Source of the DNA: Clostridia bacterium
GTDB lineage: Bacteria; Bacillota; Clostridia; Oscillospirales; Acutalibacteraceae
Assembly (NCBI GenBank): GCA_017524165.1
Contig: JAFWUH010000045.1
Span: 1-39,815 of the forward strand
Direction: 5' to 3'
Length of the DNA stretch: 39,815 nt
This document shows, in pieces, positions 26,518 through 34,738 of the stretch. The translations under genes and the position numbers were made by a program. Each line of letters opens with the position of its first letter. Within the stretch, counting starts at the first letter, position 1. Below the pieces are notes generated by a model. The model ran no database searches. It was not told where the DNA came from and worked only from the letters and a program-made list of their open reading frames with translations.

Positions 26518-26558
26518 CCCCGAAACGGAAAGAGCAATCCGTTTCGGGGATTCTTTTT
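26518..26558. terminator. Terminator after rny
   Basis: Perfect 12-bp stem CCCCGAAACGGA (26518-26529) with TCCGTTTCGGGG (26538-26549), then ATTCTTTTTT. An A-rich stretch on the left lets it also work for the convergent gene. Confidence 0.93.
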
Positions 26559-26567
26559 TGCTTTTTA

Positions 26568-27311
26568 TTAGTCTTTGACGGTTTGCTGTTCCTGTACCGC
26601 GGCAAGAATTTTTTGTGCGGCTTCATAATACTGTTTCGCCTTTTGATTCTTTTCGATGGTCATGCCGTCGATCTTGCGGCAGGAGAGCCGCAATCCTTCG
26701 GGCAGTTTTATGCCGTTTTCCGTTTGACAAGCCGCATAAAAAGCTTCTCCCAACAGGCAGGTGTTATCCTCAAACATTCCGCCGTCCGCCAAGGCTTGCA
26801 GAGAGTCATACGCCGGTTGATCGGTCAAAAACAACAGCGCGTCGGCGTCGGCAGCCAAGATGGCTTGCACTCTGGTAGCCATCGTATACTGATACTGTGT
26901 ATTGCCGTCGGTTTCGGAATAGGAACAGTTGACCACCTGCAAATGCACTTCACCGTCGCCGTTGGTATCGGTACAGAACGGTTCCAAATAAGCGGTGATT
27001 TTGTTGGTCTCGGCATCCATCAGCGGCGTTCGGCAGGACAAAACCACTTTCAGGTCATAATCGACCCGACCGGCACACTGTGCCACCAAAACAGCCAAGA
27101 TGACTGCCGTGATCAAACCGGCGATCACGACCCATTTATAATGGAACCAAAAATTCGCCGCTTTTTCGCCCGGCGTTTTGGGTGTGATGGCAATTTCGCT
27201 CGGTTTGGGTTCCGGTTGCTGTTGTCCGCTCTGCATTTTTTTCAACGCCAAAAACTCTTCCCGGGCTTTGCGTTGCTGATCCATCGTTTCGTTATGAATC
27301 TGTTTGGCCAT
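26568..27311 (-). CDS. Unknown single-pass membrane protein
   Basis: 247 residues, not recognised. N-terminal charged cytoplasmic part (about 1-58, Gln/Pro-rich near 28-38), one membrane helix (about 60-80, WVVIAGLITAVILAVLVAQC), then an extracellular domain of about 165 residues. It contains DTNGDGEV (115-122), an EF-hand or dockerin-like calcium loop, and ADADALLFLTDQPAYDSLQA, which recalls part of a solute-binding-protein fold. Start ATG 27311 with AAAGGAA upstream. Divergent from spoVAC; a spore-related role is only a guess from position. Confidence 0.72.
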   Translation of the reverse strand: MAKQIHNETMDQQRKAREEFLALKKMQSGQQQPEPKPSEIAITPKTPGEKAANFWFHYKWVVIAGLITAVILAVLVAQCAGRVDYDLKVVLSCRTPLMDAETNKITAYLEPFCTDTNGDGEVHLQVVNCSYSETDGNTQYQYTMATRVQAILAADADALLFLTDQPAYDSLQALADGGMFEDNTCLLGEAFYAACQTENGIKLPEGLRLSCRKIDGMTIEKNQKAKQYYEAAQKILAAVQEQQTVKD

Positions 27312-27343
27312 TCCTGTTCATTCCTTTTTTACTTGCTTTTATT

Positions 27344-27371
27344 ATTATATCAAATCAGCCGCCCGTTGCAA
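27344..27371 (-). promoter_or_regulatory. Promoter of the membrane-protein gene
   Basis: Minus strand: TTGCAA (27366-27371), 16-bp spacer, TATAAT (27344-27349). Confidence 0.6.
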
Positions 27372-27405
27372 CCGTTTTTTTAAACGATCCTGCTTAGAAT
27401 AACCG

Positions 27406-27445
27406 GACCTCTTTCTGTAAAGAATAGCAGAAAGGAGGTCTTTTT
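27406..27445 (+). promoter_or_regulatory. Hairpin covering the spoVAC ribosome binding site
   Basis: GACCTCTTTCTG (27406-27417) pairs with CAGAAAGGAGGTC (27428-27440), 12 base pairs with one bulged G and a 10-nt loop. The right arm contains the GGAGG ribosome binding site (27434-27438), and TTTTT then leads straight into ATG 27446. The structure could block translation or act as a terminator/attenuator. Confidence 0.7.
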
Positions 27446-27889
27446 ATGAAGATGACAGCAAAAACCTACGGAGAACTGGTGAGCAAGGTTTCGCCGCCCT
27501 CTCCGAAAATCAAAGATTTCATCGGAGCCTTTTTGATCGGCGGACTGATTTGTGTTTCAGGACAGCTCTTGCAAGATTTTTATACCGCACTATCCCTTTC
27601 GGACAAAGCGGTTCGCATGGCGGTGCCTTCGACCCTGGTATTCCTTTCAGCCTTGTTGACCGGGCTGAATCTCTATCAAAAAATTGCCAAACACGCCGGT
27701 GCCGGCACATTAGTCCCTATTACGGGATTCGCCAACGCGATGGTTTCTCCGGCAATTGAATTTAAAAACGAGGGTCAGGTGCTGGGCGTCGGTGCGAAGA
27801 TGTTCGGCATTGCGGGTCCTGTGTTGGTCTTCGGCATTTCGGCGTCGGTGATATACGGTATTATTTTGTGCCTGATACGATTGTTTTAA
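27446..27889 (+). CDS. spoVAC: Stage V sporulation protein AC
   Basis: 147 residues. Inner spore membrane protein of the SpoVA channel that moves Ca-dipicolinate into the forespore and out at germination. N-terminal YGELVSKVSPPSPKIKDFIG is typical, followed by several membrane helices and the conserved ITGFANAMVSPAIEFKNEG (about 92-110). SpoVAC is reported to act as a mechanosensitive channel component. Starts at ATG 27446 right after a hairpin that hides its ribosome binding site. I see no clear sigma-G promoter in the 134-bp upstream gap. Confidence 0.95.
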   Translation: MKMTAKTYGELVSKVSPPSPKIKDFIGAFLIGGLICVSGQLLQDFYTALSLSDKAVRMAVPSTLVFLSALLTGLNLYQKIAKHAGAGTLVPITGFANAMVSPAIEFKNEGQVLGVGAKMFGIAGPVLVFGISASVIYGIILCLIRLF

Positions 27890-27900
27890 GGAGGAAAACC

Positions 27901-28914
27901 ATGGCAAAACGAATTGGAACACGGACGATTTTGTTGGAAAAACCCCCGAAAATTATCGGTTACGGCTCGGCGGTCGGTCATTTGGAGCACGAAGGACCTT
28001 TGGGCAAAGAATTTGATTTTTACAGTAATGATTGCCGTTTCGGGGAAAAATCCTTTGAAAAAGCCGAAAGCCGTCTGCAAAAAACGGCTTTGGAGCATGC
28101 CTTTCGGCGTGCCGGCGTCACCCCCGCCGAGGTGGACGCCGTTTTTGCCGGAGATCTGCTGAATCAGTGCATCGGCAGTTCTTTCGGTCTGCGGGAGCTC
28201 GGTATTCCGTTTGTCGGTCTTTACGGCGCCTGCTCGACCATGACCCTTGCCCTCACGATGGCGGCGCTAACCATAGAAAGCGGGGCGGCTGAAACAACGG
28301 CGGCGGTCACTTCCTCCCATTTCTGCTCGGCAGAACGGCAATACCGCTTTCCGTTGGAATACGGTTGCGTTCGCCCGCAGACCGCCCAACACACCGTAAC
28401 CGGTTCAGGCGCCTTGATTTTGGGCAGTTCTGACGCCGACAAGCCGAAGATCACGGCTATTACGGTCGGTGAGATCAAGGATTTCGGGGTGAAGGATGCC
28501 AACAATATGGGTGCCGCCATGGCGCCCGGGGCGGCGGATACGCTGCTGCATTATTTTGAAGATACCGGCACCGCACCCGATGATTATGATGTCATCTATA
28601 CCGGCGACCTCGGCGCAGTCGGCACAGAGCTGTTATATCAGCTGTTGGACAAGGACGGGGTCGATCTTCGCTGTAAACACAGCGATTGCGGTTTGATCAT
28701 TTATGACCGCGACCGGCAGGATGTTCACTCGGGCGGTTCGGGCTGTGGATGCAGTGCCTCGGTGCTGGCATCTTTTGTGCTCCACCGGTTTGAAAGCGGC
28801 GATTTTCACAACATTCTCTTTTTATCCACCGGCGCCCTGCTCTCTCCGACTTCCACCCTTCAGGGAGAAAGCATTCCAACGGTTGCACATCTCATTCGGA
28901 TTTGCACCGATTGA
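27901..28914 (+). CDS. spoVAD: Stage V sporulation protein AD
   Basis: 337 residues. Thiolase-fold protein that binds dipicolinic acid in the SpoVA complex. Thiolase-like features: GDLLNQCIGSSFGLRELGIP, LYGACSTMTLAL with the Cys, VTSSHFCSAERQYRFPLEYG and GSGCGCSASV near the end. ATG 27901 with AAGGAGG, 11 bp after spoVAC. In most spore formers spoVAE follows, but here the next feature is the promoter of a polysaccharide operon. Confidence 0.96.
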   Translation: MAKRIGTRTILLEKPPKIIGYGSAVGHLEHEGPLGKEFDFYSNDCRFGEKSFEKAESRLQKTALEHAFRRAGVTPAEVDAVFAGDLLNQCIGSSFGLRELGIPFVGLYGACSTMTLALTMAALTIESGAAETTAAVTSSHFCSAERQYRFPLEYGCVRPQTAQHTVTGSGALILGSSDADKPKITAITVGEIKDFGVKDANNMGAAMAPGAADTLLHYFEDTGTAPDDYDVIYTGDLGAVGTELLYQLLDKDGVDLRCKHSDCGLIIYDRDRQDVHSGGSGCGCSASVLASFVLHRFESGDFHNILFLSTGALLSPTSTLQGESIPTVAHLIRICTD

Positions 28915-28937
28915 CCCGGAAAATAGCGTTTTTCCTC

Positions 28938-28962
28938 GCGGTTCCGTTGACAACGGAACCGC
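28938..28962. promoter_or_regulatory. 25-bp palindrome over the -35 box (operator candidate)
   Basis: Arms GCGGTTCCGTTG (28938-28949) and CAACGGAACCGC (28951-28962) are exact reverse complements around a single central A. The -35 hexamer sits at the centre. With only one unpaired centre base and no T-run, a DNA-binding dimer site is more likely than a terminator. Confidence 0.7.
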
Positions 28963-28975
28963 CTTGTGCTATAAT
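28947..28975 (+). promoter_or_regulatory. Consensus promoter of polysaccharide/phosphonate operon
   Basis: TTGACA (28947-28952), 17-bp spacer, TATAAT (28970-28975): a perfect sigma-A consensus. The first start codon (29024) is 48 bp downstream. Confidence 0.88.
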
Positions 28976-29023
28976 ACAAAAGGTTAACTTTTTTTATGTT
29001 GATATTTTTAAGGGGTTCAGAGA

Positions 29024-30025
29024 ATGACGGTTTCGTTACATATTATTGCTTTGAATGAAGAATCCGCTCTGCCGGGATTGTTACAAGATGTTGTTGTACA
29101 GAATTACCCGCATGAAAAGATCGAAGTGGTGCTGGTAAACAGCGCCTCGACCGATGCAACCCGTTCTATTATGGACGATTTTGCGGCAGCACATACCGAT
29201 TTTTTGGCTGTCCGTGTGGTAGATAACCCCAAACGGTTTACCCCCTGCGCGTGGAACACGGCTTTGTCGGCATCTACCGCCGATATCGTCATTCACCTGG
29301 ACGCGCACGCCCGCATTCCGGAGGATTTTGTTGCGAAAAATGTTACGGTCATTCAATCGGGCAAGGACATTTGCGGCGGCGTCGTTCGCAATTTTTCCGC
29401 CCAAAAAACACGGTGGATCGAAACTGTCAATCAGGCGGAAGAAGCCATGTTCGGCGGCAGTATCGCCGCTTTTCGTCATTCGACTGCTTGTGGATATGTT
29501 TCGACCCTTGCTTTTGCCGCCTACCGCAAAGAGGTTTTTGAGGCGGTCGGCACCTACGATGAACGGTTGCTTCGCTCGGAAGACAATGAAATGCACCAGC
29601 GGATGCGAGAACACGGCTATCGTTTTTACTATACGCCAGACATCCAATCCTCCCGTCAAACAAGACCTAGCTTAAAGGCGCTTCTTCGGCAAAAATATCT
29701 CAACGGTTATTGGGTCGGCGAAACCGTAAAACTCTATCCGAAAAGCTTTTCGCTTTATCATTATGTACCGTTTGTTTTTCTGCTTGCGATCTTGGTGACC
29801 GCCGTCTTTGCCGGCTTTGGTTTCTGGCTTTTGGCGGCGTTGCTTTGGGCGGCGTACGGCATTGTTTTGATCGCTTCAACGATTGCGGCATTTCGTGCCG
29901 GCGGCTGGAATCCGTATTATTTTCTGTTGCCGGTCATTTTATTTTGTCTGCACCTTTCCTACGGTGCCGGCACCTTTGTCGGATTGGTCACCCGCCGTCC
30001 GGATCAAAAGAGGGAAAAAGCATGA
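29024..30025 (+). CDS. Glycosyltransferase family 2, ExoA-like, membrane-associated
   Basis: 333 residues. GT-A fold: SLHIIALNEESALPGLLQDV at the start, DAH (about 92-94) in the place of the DXD metal site, and RSEDNEMHQRMREHGYRFYY (about 185-204) as the acceptor-base ED region. At least two C-terminal membrane helices (about 248-318). The pattern resembles ExoA of succinoglycan synthesis. Inferred role: adds a sugar to a lipid-linked repeat unit at the cytoplasmic face. First gene of the operon; AAGGGG upstream; overlaps the next gene by 4 bp. Confidence 0.87.
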   Translation: MTVSLHIIALNEESALPGLLQDVVVQNYPHEKIEVVLVNSASTDATRSIMDDFAAAHTDFLAVRVVDNPKRFTPCAWNTALSASTADIVIHLDAHARIPEDFVAKNVTVIQSGKDICGGVVRNFSAQKTRWIETVNQAEEAMFGGSIAAFRHSTACGYVSTLAFAAYRKEVFEAVGTYDERLLRSEDNEMHQRMREHGYRFYYTPDIQSSRQTRPSLKALLRQKYLNGYWVGETVKLYPKSFSLYHYVPFVFLLAILVTAVFAGFGFWLLAALLWAAYGIVLIASTIAAFRAGGWNPYYFLLPVILFCLHLSYGAGTFVGLVTRRPDQKREKA

Positions 30026-31938
30026 ATTCGTTATCACCTGTCACTCCGGCGGAAATAAAAACCATTGCGTTTGATATTTTAAAGTATTTCCGTTCGGTCT
30101 GCGAAGAAAATCATATTCCGTATTCTCTTGCCTACGGCACCCTGCTCGGCGCCGTGCGGCACAGCGGTTTTATTCCGTGGGACGATGATGTGGATGTCTT
30201 TTTACTGCGCCGGGATTATGACCGTTTTCTTCAGGCGGTACAGCAGCGTCCGCATCCGCGGTTTCAACTTTTTACCGCCCAATCCCATCCCGATTTCTTT
30301 TATGCCTATGCCAAGCTGATTGATACCGATACCGTCATGAAAGAGTACGGTGTCCATCCCTTTTCGGGAAACGGTGTTTTTGTTGATATCTTTCCGCTGG
30401 ATAACATTCCGTCGGATGAAAAAGGCTTTGAGCGGTTTACGCGGCGACTCCGCTTCAATGCCGCTTTGCACAGCGCTTCTGTAATTCAACATTTGAACAA
30501 ATTTCAAAAGCCGCTTCGGTGGAAGCTCTCTGCGGCATTGTTAATGCCGCTTGCCAAGCTGTTTGGCACAAAATTTTGGTTAAAGCGTTATGATAAATTA
30601 TTGCACACCTATGATGGATCCGAGACAGAATATGTTTGTTGTCTGACCGAAAATCCGTCTTTTCGCGAACGCATCAAACGGACGCGGATGGAGCATTTGG
30701 AGTCTGTTCTGTTCGAGGGAGAGCCGTTCTCCTGTATGGCGGAAACCGAACAGTTTTTGATCGACCGTTACGGTGATTATCGAAAGCTTCCGCCGGTAGA
30801 AGCGCGCGGACTGCAACACAACTTTTCGGCATGGCACCGTCCTGAAAAACCTGTTTTACTGCATGTTGCCTATCTGACCGATGACGCTTTCAGCGGCGTC
30901 AATGTCGCCGTTGCCGGACATTTGCGGGCACAACAAAAAGAGGCGACGATCGGTCTGCTGAATATCGGTCCGGGCACACCCGACGGGCTTGAACAATTGA
31001 CCTATCGCAAACCGTTTCGGCTGGACGAGTTGCCGGAGCCGTTTTGCCGCCCTGATCTGGTGATCTTTCAAGAAACCTACCGTGCCGATTATCTGACCGT
31101 TGCGGCGCAATTGCGCCGCCGGAAGATCCCCTACATTACGGTTCCGCACGGAGAGCTTTCGGCTTCGGCGCAACAACATAAGCACTTAAAAAAGGCGGTT
31201 GCCAATGCCACCCTTTTTTATCCCTTTATCCACGGTGCCAAAGCCATTCAGTGCCTTTCGCCGTTTGAACTGGAGGAAGTACATTTCCCGGTGCCGAAAT
31301 TCCTGGCGACCAACGGTATTGCTCTGCCGCCGCAGGCAAAGACCGATTTTCGGCAGGACGGTTTTCAATTTGTATTTGTCGGTCGGTTAAGCCTTGCGGT
31401 CAAAGGACTGGATCTGATGACCGAGGCAGTGGCACAAGTCGCCGACGATTTCCGGAAGCATCGCGCACAACTGCATCTTTACGGCCCCGACCGTGAAGAT
31501 ACGGTTGCCCGTTTGACCGAAATGATTGCCGCCCAAAAGGTTGAAGACCTGGTCTTCCTGCATAACGCCGTCTCGGGAGAAGAAAAAGAGTCCGTTTTGA
31601 AAGACGCCGACCTGTTTATTCAAACCTCCCGTCACGAGGGTATGCCGATGGGTATTTTGGAGGCCTTGAGCTACGGTCTTCCCTGCGTCTTGACGCGCGG
31701 TACAACCTTATCGGATCGGGTTGCAGCTGCCGGCGCCGGTTTTGCCGCCGAAAATACGGCTTCTTCCATTGCCGCCGCGTTAAAAAGCGCCCTTTCGGTT
31801 GCGGAAAGCCGTCAGTTAAAATCCTATGGCGACGCCGCACGGACCTTTGTTGAACAAAACTTCTCTTGGGAGACCGTTGCGCGCGACACGGTCAGCATTT
31901 ATAAAAAAATGGGAGATGGATGCCTTGAACGAACATAA
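30022..31938 (+). CDS. LicD-family transferase fused to GT4-like glycosyltransferase
   Basis: 638 residues. Residues 1 to about 270 are a LicD domain: SLAYGTLLGAVRHSGFIPWD and DDDVDVFLLRRDYDRF carry the expected metal-binding Asp residues. LicD proteins transfer phosphocholine or similar groups from CDP-linked donors to glycans. From about 275 to the end is a GT-B glycosyltransferase: HVAYLTDDAFSGVNVAVAGH, ITVPHGELS, FVFVGRLSLAVKGLDLMTEA and EGMPMGILEALSYGLP (GT4 E-x7-E-like region). No stop or frameshift separates the halves. ATG 30022 overlaps the previous stop (ATGA). In this operon the moiety moved may be a phosphonate rather than phosphocholine. Confidence 0.87.
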   Translation: MNSLSPVTPAEIKTIAFDILKYFRSVCEENHIPYSLAYGTLLGAVRHSGFIPWDDDVDVFLLRRDYDRFLQAVQQRPHPRFQLFTAQSHPDFFYAYAKLIDTDTVMKEYGVHPFSGNGVFVDIFPLDNIPSDEKGFERFTRRLRFNAALHSASVIQHLNKFQKPLRWKLSAALLMPLAKLFGTKFWLKRYDKLLHTYDGSETEYVCCLTENPSFRERIKRTRMEHLESVLFEGEPFSCMAETEQFLIDRYGDYRKLPPVEARGLQHNFSAWHRPEKPVLLHVAYLTDDAFSGVNVAVAGHLRAQQKEATIGLLNIGPGTPDGLEQLTYRKPFRLDELPEPFCRPDLVIFQETYRADYLTVAAQLRRRKIPYITVPHGELSASAQQHKHLKKAVANATLFYPFIHGAKAIQCLSPFELEEVHFPVPKFLATNGIALPPQAKTDFRQDGFQFVFVGRLSLAVKGLDLMTEAVAQVADDFRKHRAQLHLYGPDREDTVARLTEMIAAQKVEDLVFLHNAVSGEEKESVLKDADLFIQTSRHEGMPMGILEALSYGLPCVLTRGTTLSDRVAAAGAGFAAENTASSIAAALKSALSVAESRQLKSYGDAARTFVEQNFSWETVARDTVSIYKKMGDGCLERT

Positions 31939-33139
31939 ACAACCTTTATCCCTGCCGGTCAGCATTCTTGCCGTCTATCTTTTCCTGTTGCCCCTTTCCG
32001 CCGGACTGGCAGGGTTTATCGGGGATATTTCTCTGCAAAACTATGTCGCTATTTTGTTCATCTTTATTTCGGTGTTGGGCTTTCTCCACCTGAAAAAAAT
32101 CGTCGTGCCGAACAGTATTTGGTTGTACGGTTTTTGGCTTTATACGGTGATGAGTATGTTTTGGACGCCGTCTTTTCAGCTTTCCTGGTATTTTACCACC
32201 TTTTTGCTGAATGTCGGCGTATACATTTGCGCGTTGAGCATCAACTATAACCGCCGTGAGCAACTGTTTTTGAAACGCGCCGTTTTGCTGGGCTTGTTTC
32301 CGGTTATTTTGGCGACGATTTTCAATATTGAAACCGCCGTCAATTTCCGCTTGATCATTACCGTTTTCAGCAAAATGGATCCGAATGATTTCGGCTGCGG
32401 CTTGGTGTTGATCGTTGCTTTGCTGTTTGCCATGCTGTTAGAAACAGACAAAAAGTATCCTTATGTGTTGTTGCCGGTTACGGCGGTCATTATTATTTTG
32501 ACCGGCTCGCGCGGCGCTATGATCATGTTCCTGACTGTCTTCGTTACCTGGTTGATTTTAAGCAATGTTCGCAAACGGTTTTTGATCCCGTTTCTTTTGA
32601 TTGCTGTATTTGTTGCGGCGTTTTATGCGTTTTACGATTATCTGCCGGAATTTTTGCGCGAGCGCCTCTCCTTTGCCGTATTAGCCGAAGACGGCGGCTC
32701 GGGACGGCTTAAAATTTGGCAGGCGGCGTTAAGCTCTTTTGTTGACTTTTCGCCGGCAAAAATGTTTATTGGCTCCGGGTACGGTTCCTTTCAGGAGTCG
32801 GTCCACTATATTGCCGCCGGTCACTACAGCACCTATGAATCTCATAATATTTGGGTCAACACCTTGATCGAAACCGGCTTGTTGGGCTTGACCTTGTTGG
32901 TCATGTTGTTTGTTAATTCTTTTATTATTGCCAAGCGCCGAAAGAATTATTGGGGAATCCTTTCACTGGTTGGTTTGGCGGTCGGCGGCGCGACGTTGGA
33001 CATGCAGGCCTTCCGTATTTTTCCCCTTGTCTTTTTTGTGGCTATTTCATTTGACGGAAAGGAAGATCCGCATGTTGAAGAACTTCACCGACAAAGTGAC
33101 GATCATTATTCCGGTCTACAACACGAAGGATTATCTTGA
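31916..33139 (+). CDS. O-antigen ligase / Wzy-like polymerase membrane protein
   Basis: About 407 residues with 10 or more membrane helices. Features of the O-antigen ligase/polymerase family: TGSRGAMIMFL in a helix, GSGYGSFQESVHYIAAG and the conserved YESHNIWVNTLIETGLLG in the large loop. Inferred role: polymerises lipid-linked repeat units outside the membrane. The start is unsure: ATG 31916, or TTG 31925 which has GGGAG at better spacing. The C-terminal 68 bp overlap the next gene in another frame. Confidence 0.83.
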   Translation: MDALNEHKQPLSLPVSILAVYLFLLPLSAGLAGFIGDISLQNYVAILFIFISVLGFLHLKKIVVPNSIWLYGFWLYTVMSMFWTPSFQLSWYFTTFLLNVGVYICALSINYNRREQLFLKRAVLLGLFPVILATIFNIETAVNFRLIITVFSKMDPNDFGCGLVLIVALLFAMLLETDKKYPYVLLPVTAVIIILTGSRGAMIMFLTVFVTWLILSNVRKRFLIPFLLIAVFVAAFYAFYDYLPEFLRERLSFAVLAEDGGSGRLKIWQAALSSFVDFSPAKMFIGSGYGSFQESVHYIAAGHYSTYESHNIWVNTLIETGLLGLTLLVMLFVNSFIIAKRRKNYWGILSLVGLAVGGATLDMQAFRIFPLVFFVAISFDGKEDPHVEELHRQSDDHYSGLQHEGLS

Positions 33140-34025
33140 CGAATGCGTCCGCAGTGTCCTCGGTCAAAGTTATACCAATTTGGAAATTCTGCTGGTGGAT
33201 GACGGCTCTACCGACTGTTCCGGCAAAATGTGCGACGATTTTGCCGCGGAAGATTCTCGTGTTCGGGTGATTCACCGGCAAAACGGCGGGCTTTCGGCGG
33301 CAAGGAACACCGGAATCGACGCCGCAACCTCGGATTATTTGATTTTTTTGGACGGCGACGATTATCTCACGCCGATTGCCGTGGAACAGTTGATTGCTAC
33401 CATTGCCGATAATGCTTGTCCGATCGGCGTTTGCACCTTTGCGATGGAGGAATCGGCGCTTTCTCCGGCGTTGGTCGACCGCGTTTTTACCTGTTCGTCC
33501 TCCGAAGCCATTCGTGAAATGTATACCGAAAAGACCTTTTTTACCACAGCGGGCTCGAAAATATTCCGCAAAGAATTATTTGATAACATCAAATTCCCGC
33601 AAGGGCTTTTATATGAGGATTTTGCCGTCATGTACCGCCTGTTTGACGCGGCGAAAACGGTTGCCTTTGCCGATGCAAAGATTTATTACTACCGCTACAC
33701 ACCGACCGGGATCACCAAATCTTCTTTCAAAAAGAAACACATGGATTATTTCACCGTCACGGACGAAGTGACGGCATATATTGCCGAATATCATCCTGAA
33801 CGGCTGTCTTTGGTCAATGACCGCACGGTACGCAACGCCATTTCCTTTTACCGGAAGATGAGCGAAAGCGGTTATGACGATAAAGAAGATTTGTCCCGTG
33901 TTCGCGGCTATGTCAAAAAGCATTATTGGCATTATTTACGCCAACCCTATTCCTTCTTCAGTAAGACCTACGGACTGTTGATCCTTCTTGCCCCCCGTTT
34001 GGCACATCTTTTATTTCGCAGGTGA
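33072..34025 (+). CDS. Glycosyltransferase family 2
   Basis: 317 residues. Typical GT2: VTIIIPVYNTKDYLDECVRS (9-28), EILLVDDGSTD, NGGLSAARNTGID and DXD motif in FLDGDDYL. KIFRKELF and LLYEDFAVMYRLF (acceptor-side Glu-Asp) follow. No clear membrane helices, so a cytoplasmic enzyme acting at the membrane. ATG 33072 lies 11 bp after GGAAAGGA inside the end of the polymerase gene. It overlaps the next gene's GTG in GTGA. Confidence 0.9.
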   Translation: MLKNFTDKVTIIIPVYNTKDYLDECVRSVLGQSYTNLEILLVDDGSTDCSGKMCDDFAAEDSRVRVIHRQNGGLSAARNTGIDAATSDYLIFLDGDDYLTPIAVEQLIATIADNACPIGVCTFAMEESALSPALVDRVFTCSSSEAIREMYTEKTFFTTAGSKIFRKELFDNIKFPQGLLYEDFAVMYRLFDAAKTVAFADAKIYYYRYTPTGITKSSFKKKHMDYFTVTDEVTAYIAEYHPERLSLVNDRTVRNAISFYRKMSESGYDDKEDLSRVRGYVKKHYWHYLRQPYSFFSKTYGLLILLAPRLAHLLFRR

Positions 34026-34030
34026 AAAAA

Positions 34031-34738
34031 TTGATTCGTGAATTTAAACGCACCCTGGAGACCTCTCCGCTGACCAAAAAGTTTTACGGCTGGCTTTATA
34101 CCGTAAAACACCGAAAAGAAACCGAAGCCGCAAAGGAACAGCTCCGCTCGCGTGGGGTTGAAACGGTGGCACAGATCCAGTCCATCCTTACCGCGTACGG
34201 ACATCCCTTCTTTTTTGATATGGGCACCCTGTTGGGCATTGTGCGCGAAGGAAAGCTCTTGGGGCACGATATGGATATTGATGTTGCCGTGTACGACGCC
34301 GAAGCCGACGATCTGCGGGACTTTCTCTTAAAAAACGGTTGCGAACACCGTTACCGCTACCGTTCCGACGCCTTTGGCGTGATGGAAGACTCCTATCGAC
34401 TGAACGGGATCAAATTTGACATTAATTATTATGTTCATGACGGGCAACGGGATGTCTGTTATCTTGCCTACCGCGACGAGGCGGAACAATATGCCTCCCT
34501 TACCGAAATGAGCGTGCTGGCATTATCCTGCCGTCCCATTCATGCATTGATTTTACAGCCATTTTTTGATACCGCCGTTTCGATTCCGAAAGATGCCGAA
34601 CAATATTTGGCTGAGCGGTACGGCGACGACTGGCGCATCCCGAATAAAAACTGGAAATACTGGAAAGGTCCGAGTGTTACCAAAACAGGGAAACGCGGTA
34701 CCAAAGAAATAATTCCGACAACGGAGGAACAAAAATGA
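34031..34738 (+). CDS. LicD-family phosphotransferase (second, stand-alone)
   Basis: About 235 residues. FFFDMGTLLGIVREGKLLGH and DMDIDVAVYDAEADDL form the LicD/fukutin-like nucleotidyltransferase-fold core with metal Asp residues; AERYGDDWRIPNKNW near the end is typical of LicD proteins. I prefer TTG 34031, 5 bp after AGGTGA; GTG 34022 overlapping the previous stop is the alternative. It precedes the PEP mutase fusion by a 4-bp overlap, which supports a role in attaching the CMP-activated phosphonate made there. Confidence 0.82.
   Translation: MIREFKRTLETSPLTKKFYGWLYTVKHRKETEAAKEQLRSRGVETVAQIQSILTAYGHPFFFDMGTLLGIVREGKLLGHDMDIDVAVYDAEADDLRDFLLKNGCEHRYRYRSDAFGVMEDSYRLNGIKFDINYYVHDGQRDVCYLAYRDEAEQYASLTEMSVLALSCRPIHALILQPFFDTAVSIPKDAEQYLAERYGDDWRIPNKNWKYWKGPSVTKTGKRGTKEIIPTTEEQK

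Noticed and set aside
27372-27445. Sigma-G promoter for spoVAC
   Set aside because: GAATA at about 27397 could be a -35, but no CATnnTA-like -10 follows at 17-18 bp; not reported as a site.
28938-28962. Palindrome after spoVAD as its terminator
   Set aside because: One-base centre and no T-run after the right arm; overlap with the consensus -35 points to an operator.
29710-30021. 104-residue N-terminal extension of the LicD-GT4 protein
   Set aside because: Lies fully inside the upstream glycosyltransferase gene in another frame; ATG 30022 with ATGA overlap and LicD homology starting right after fits better.
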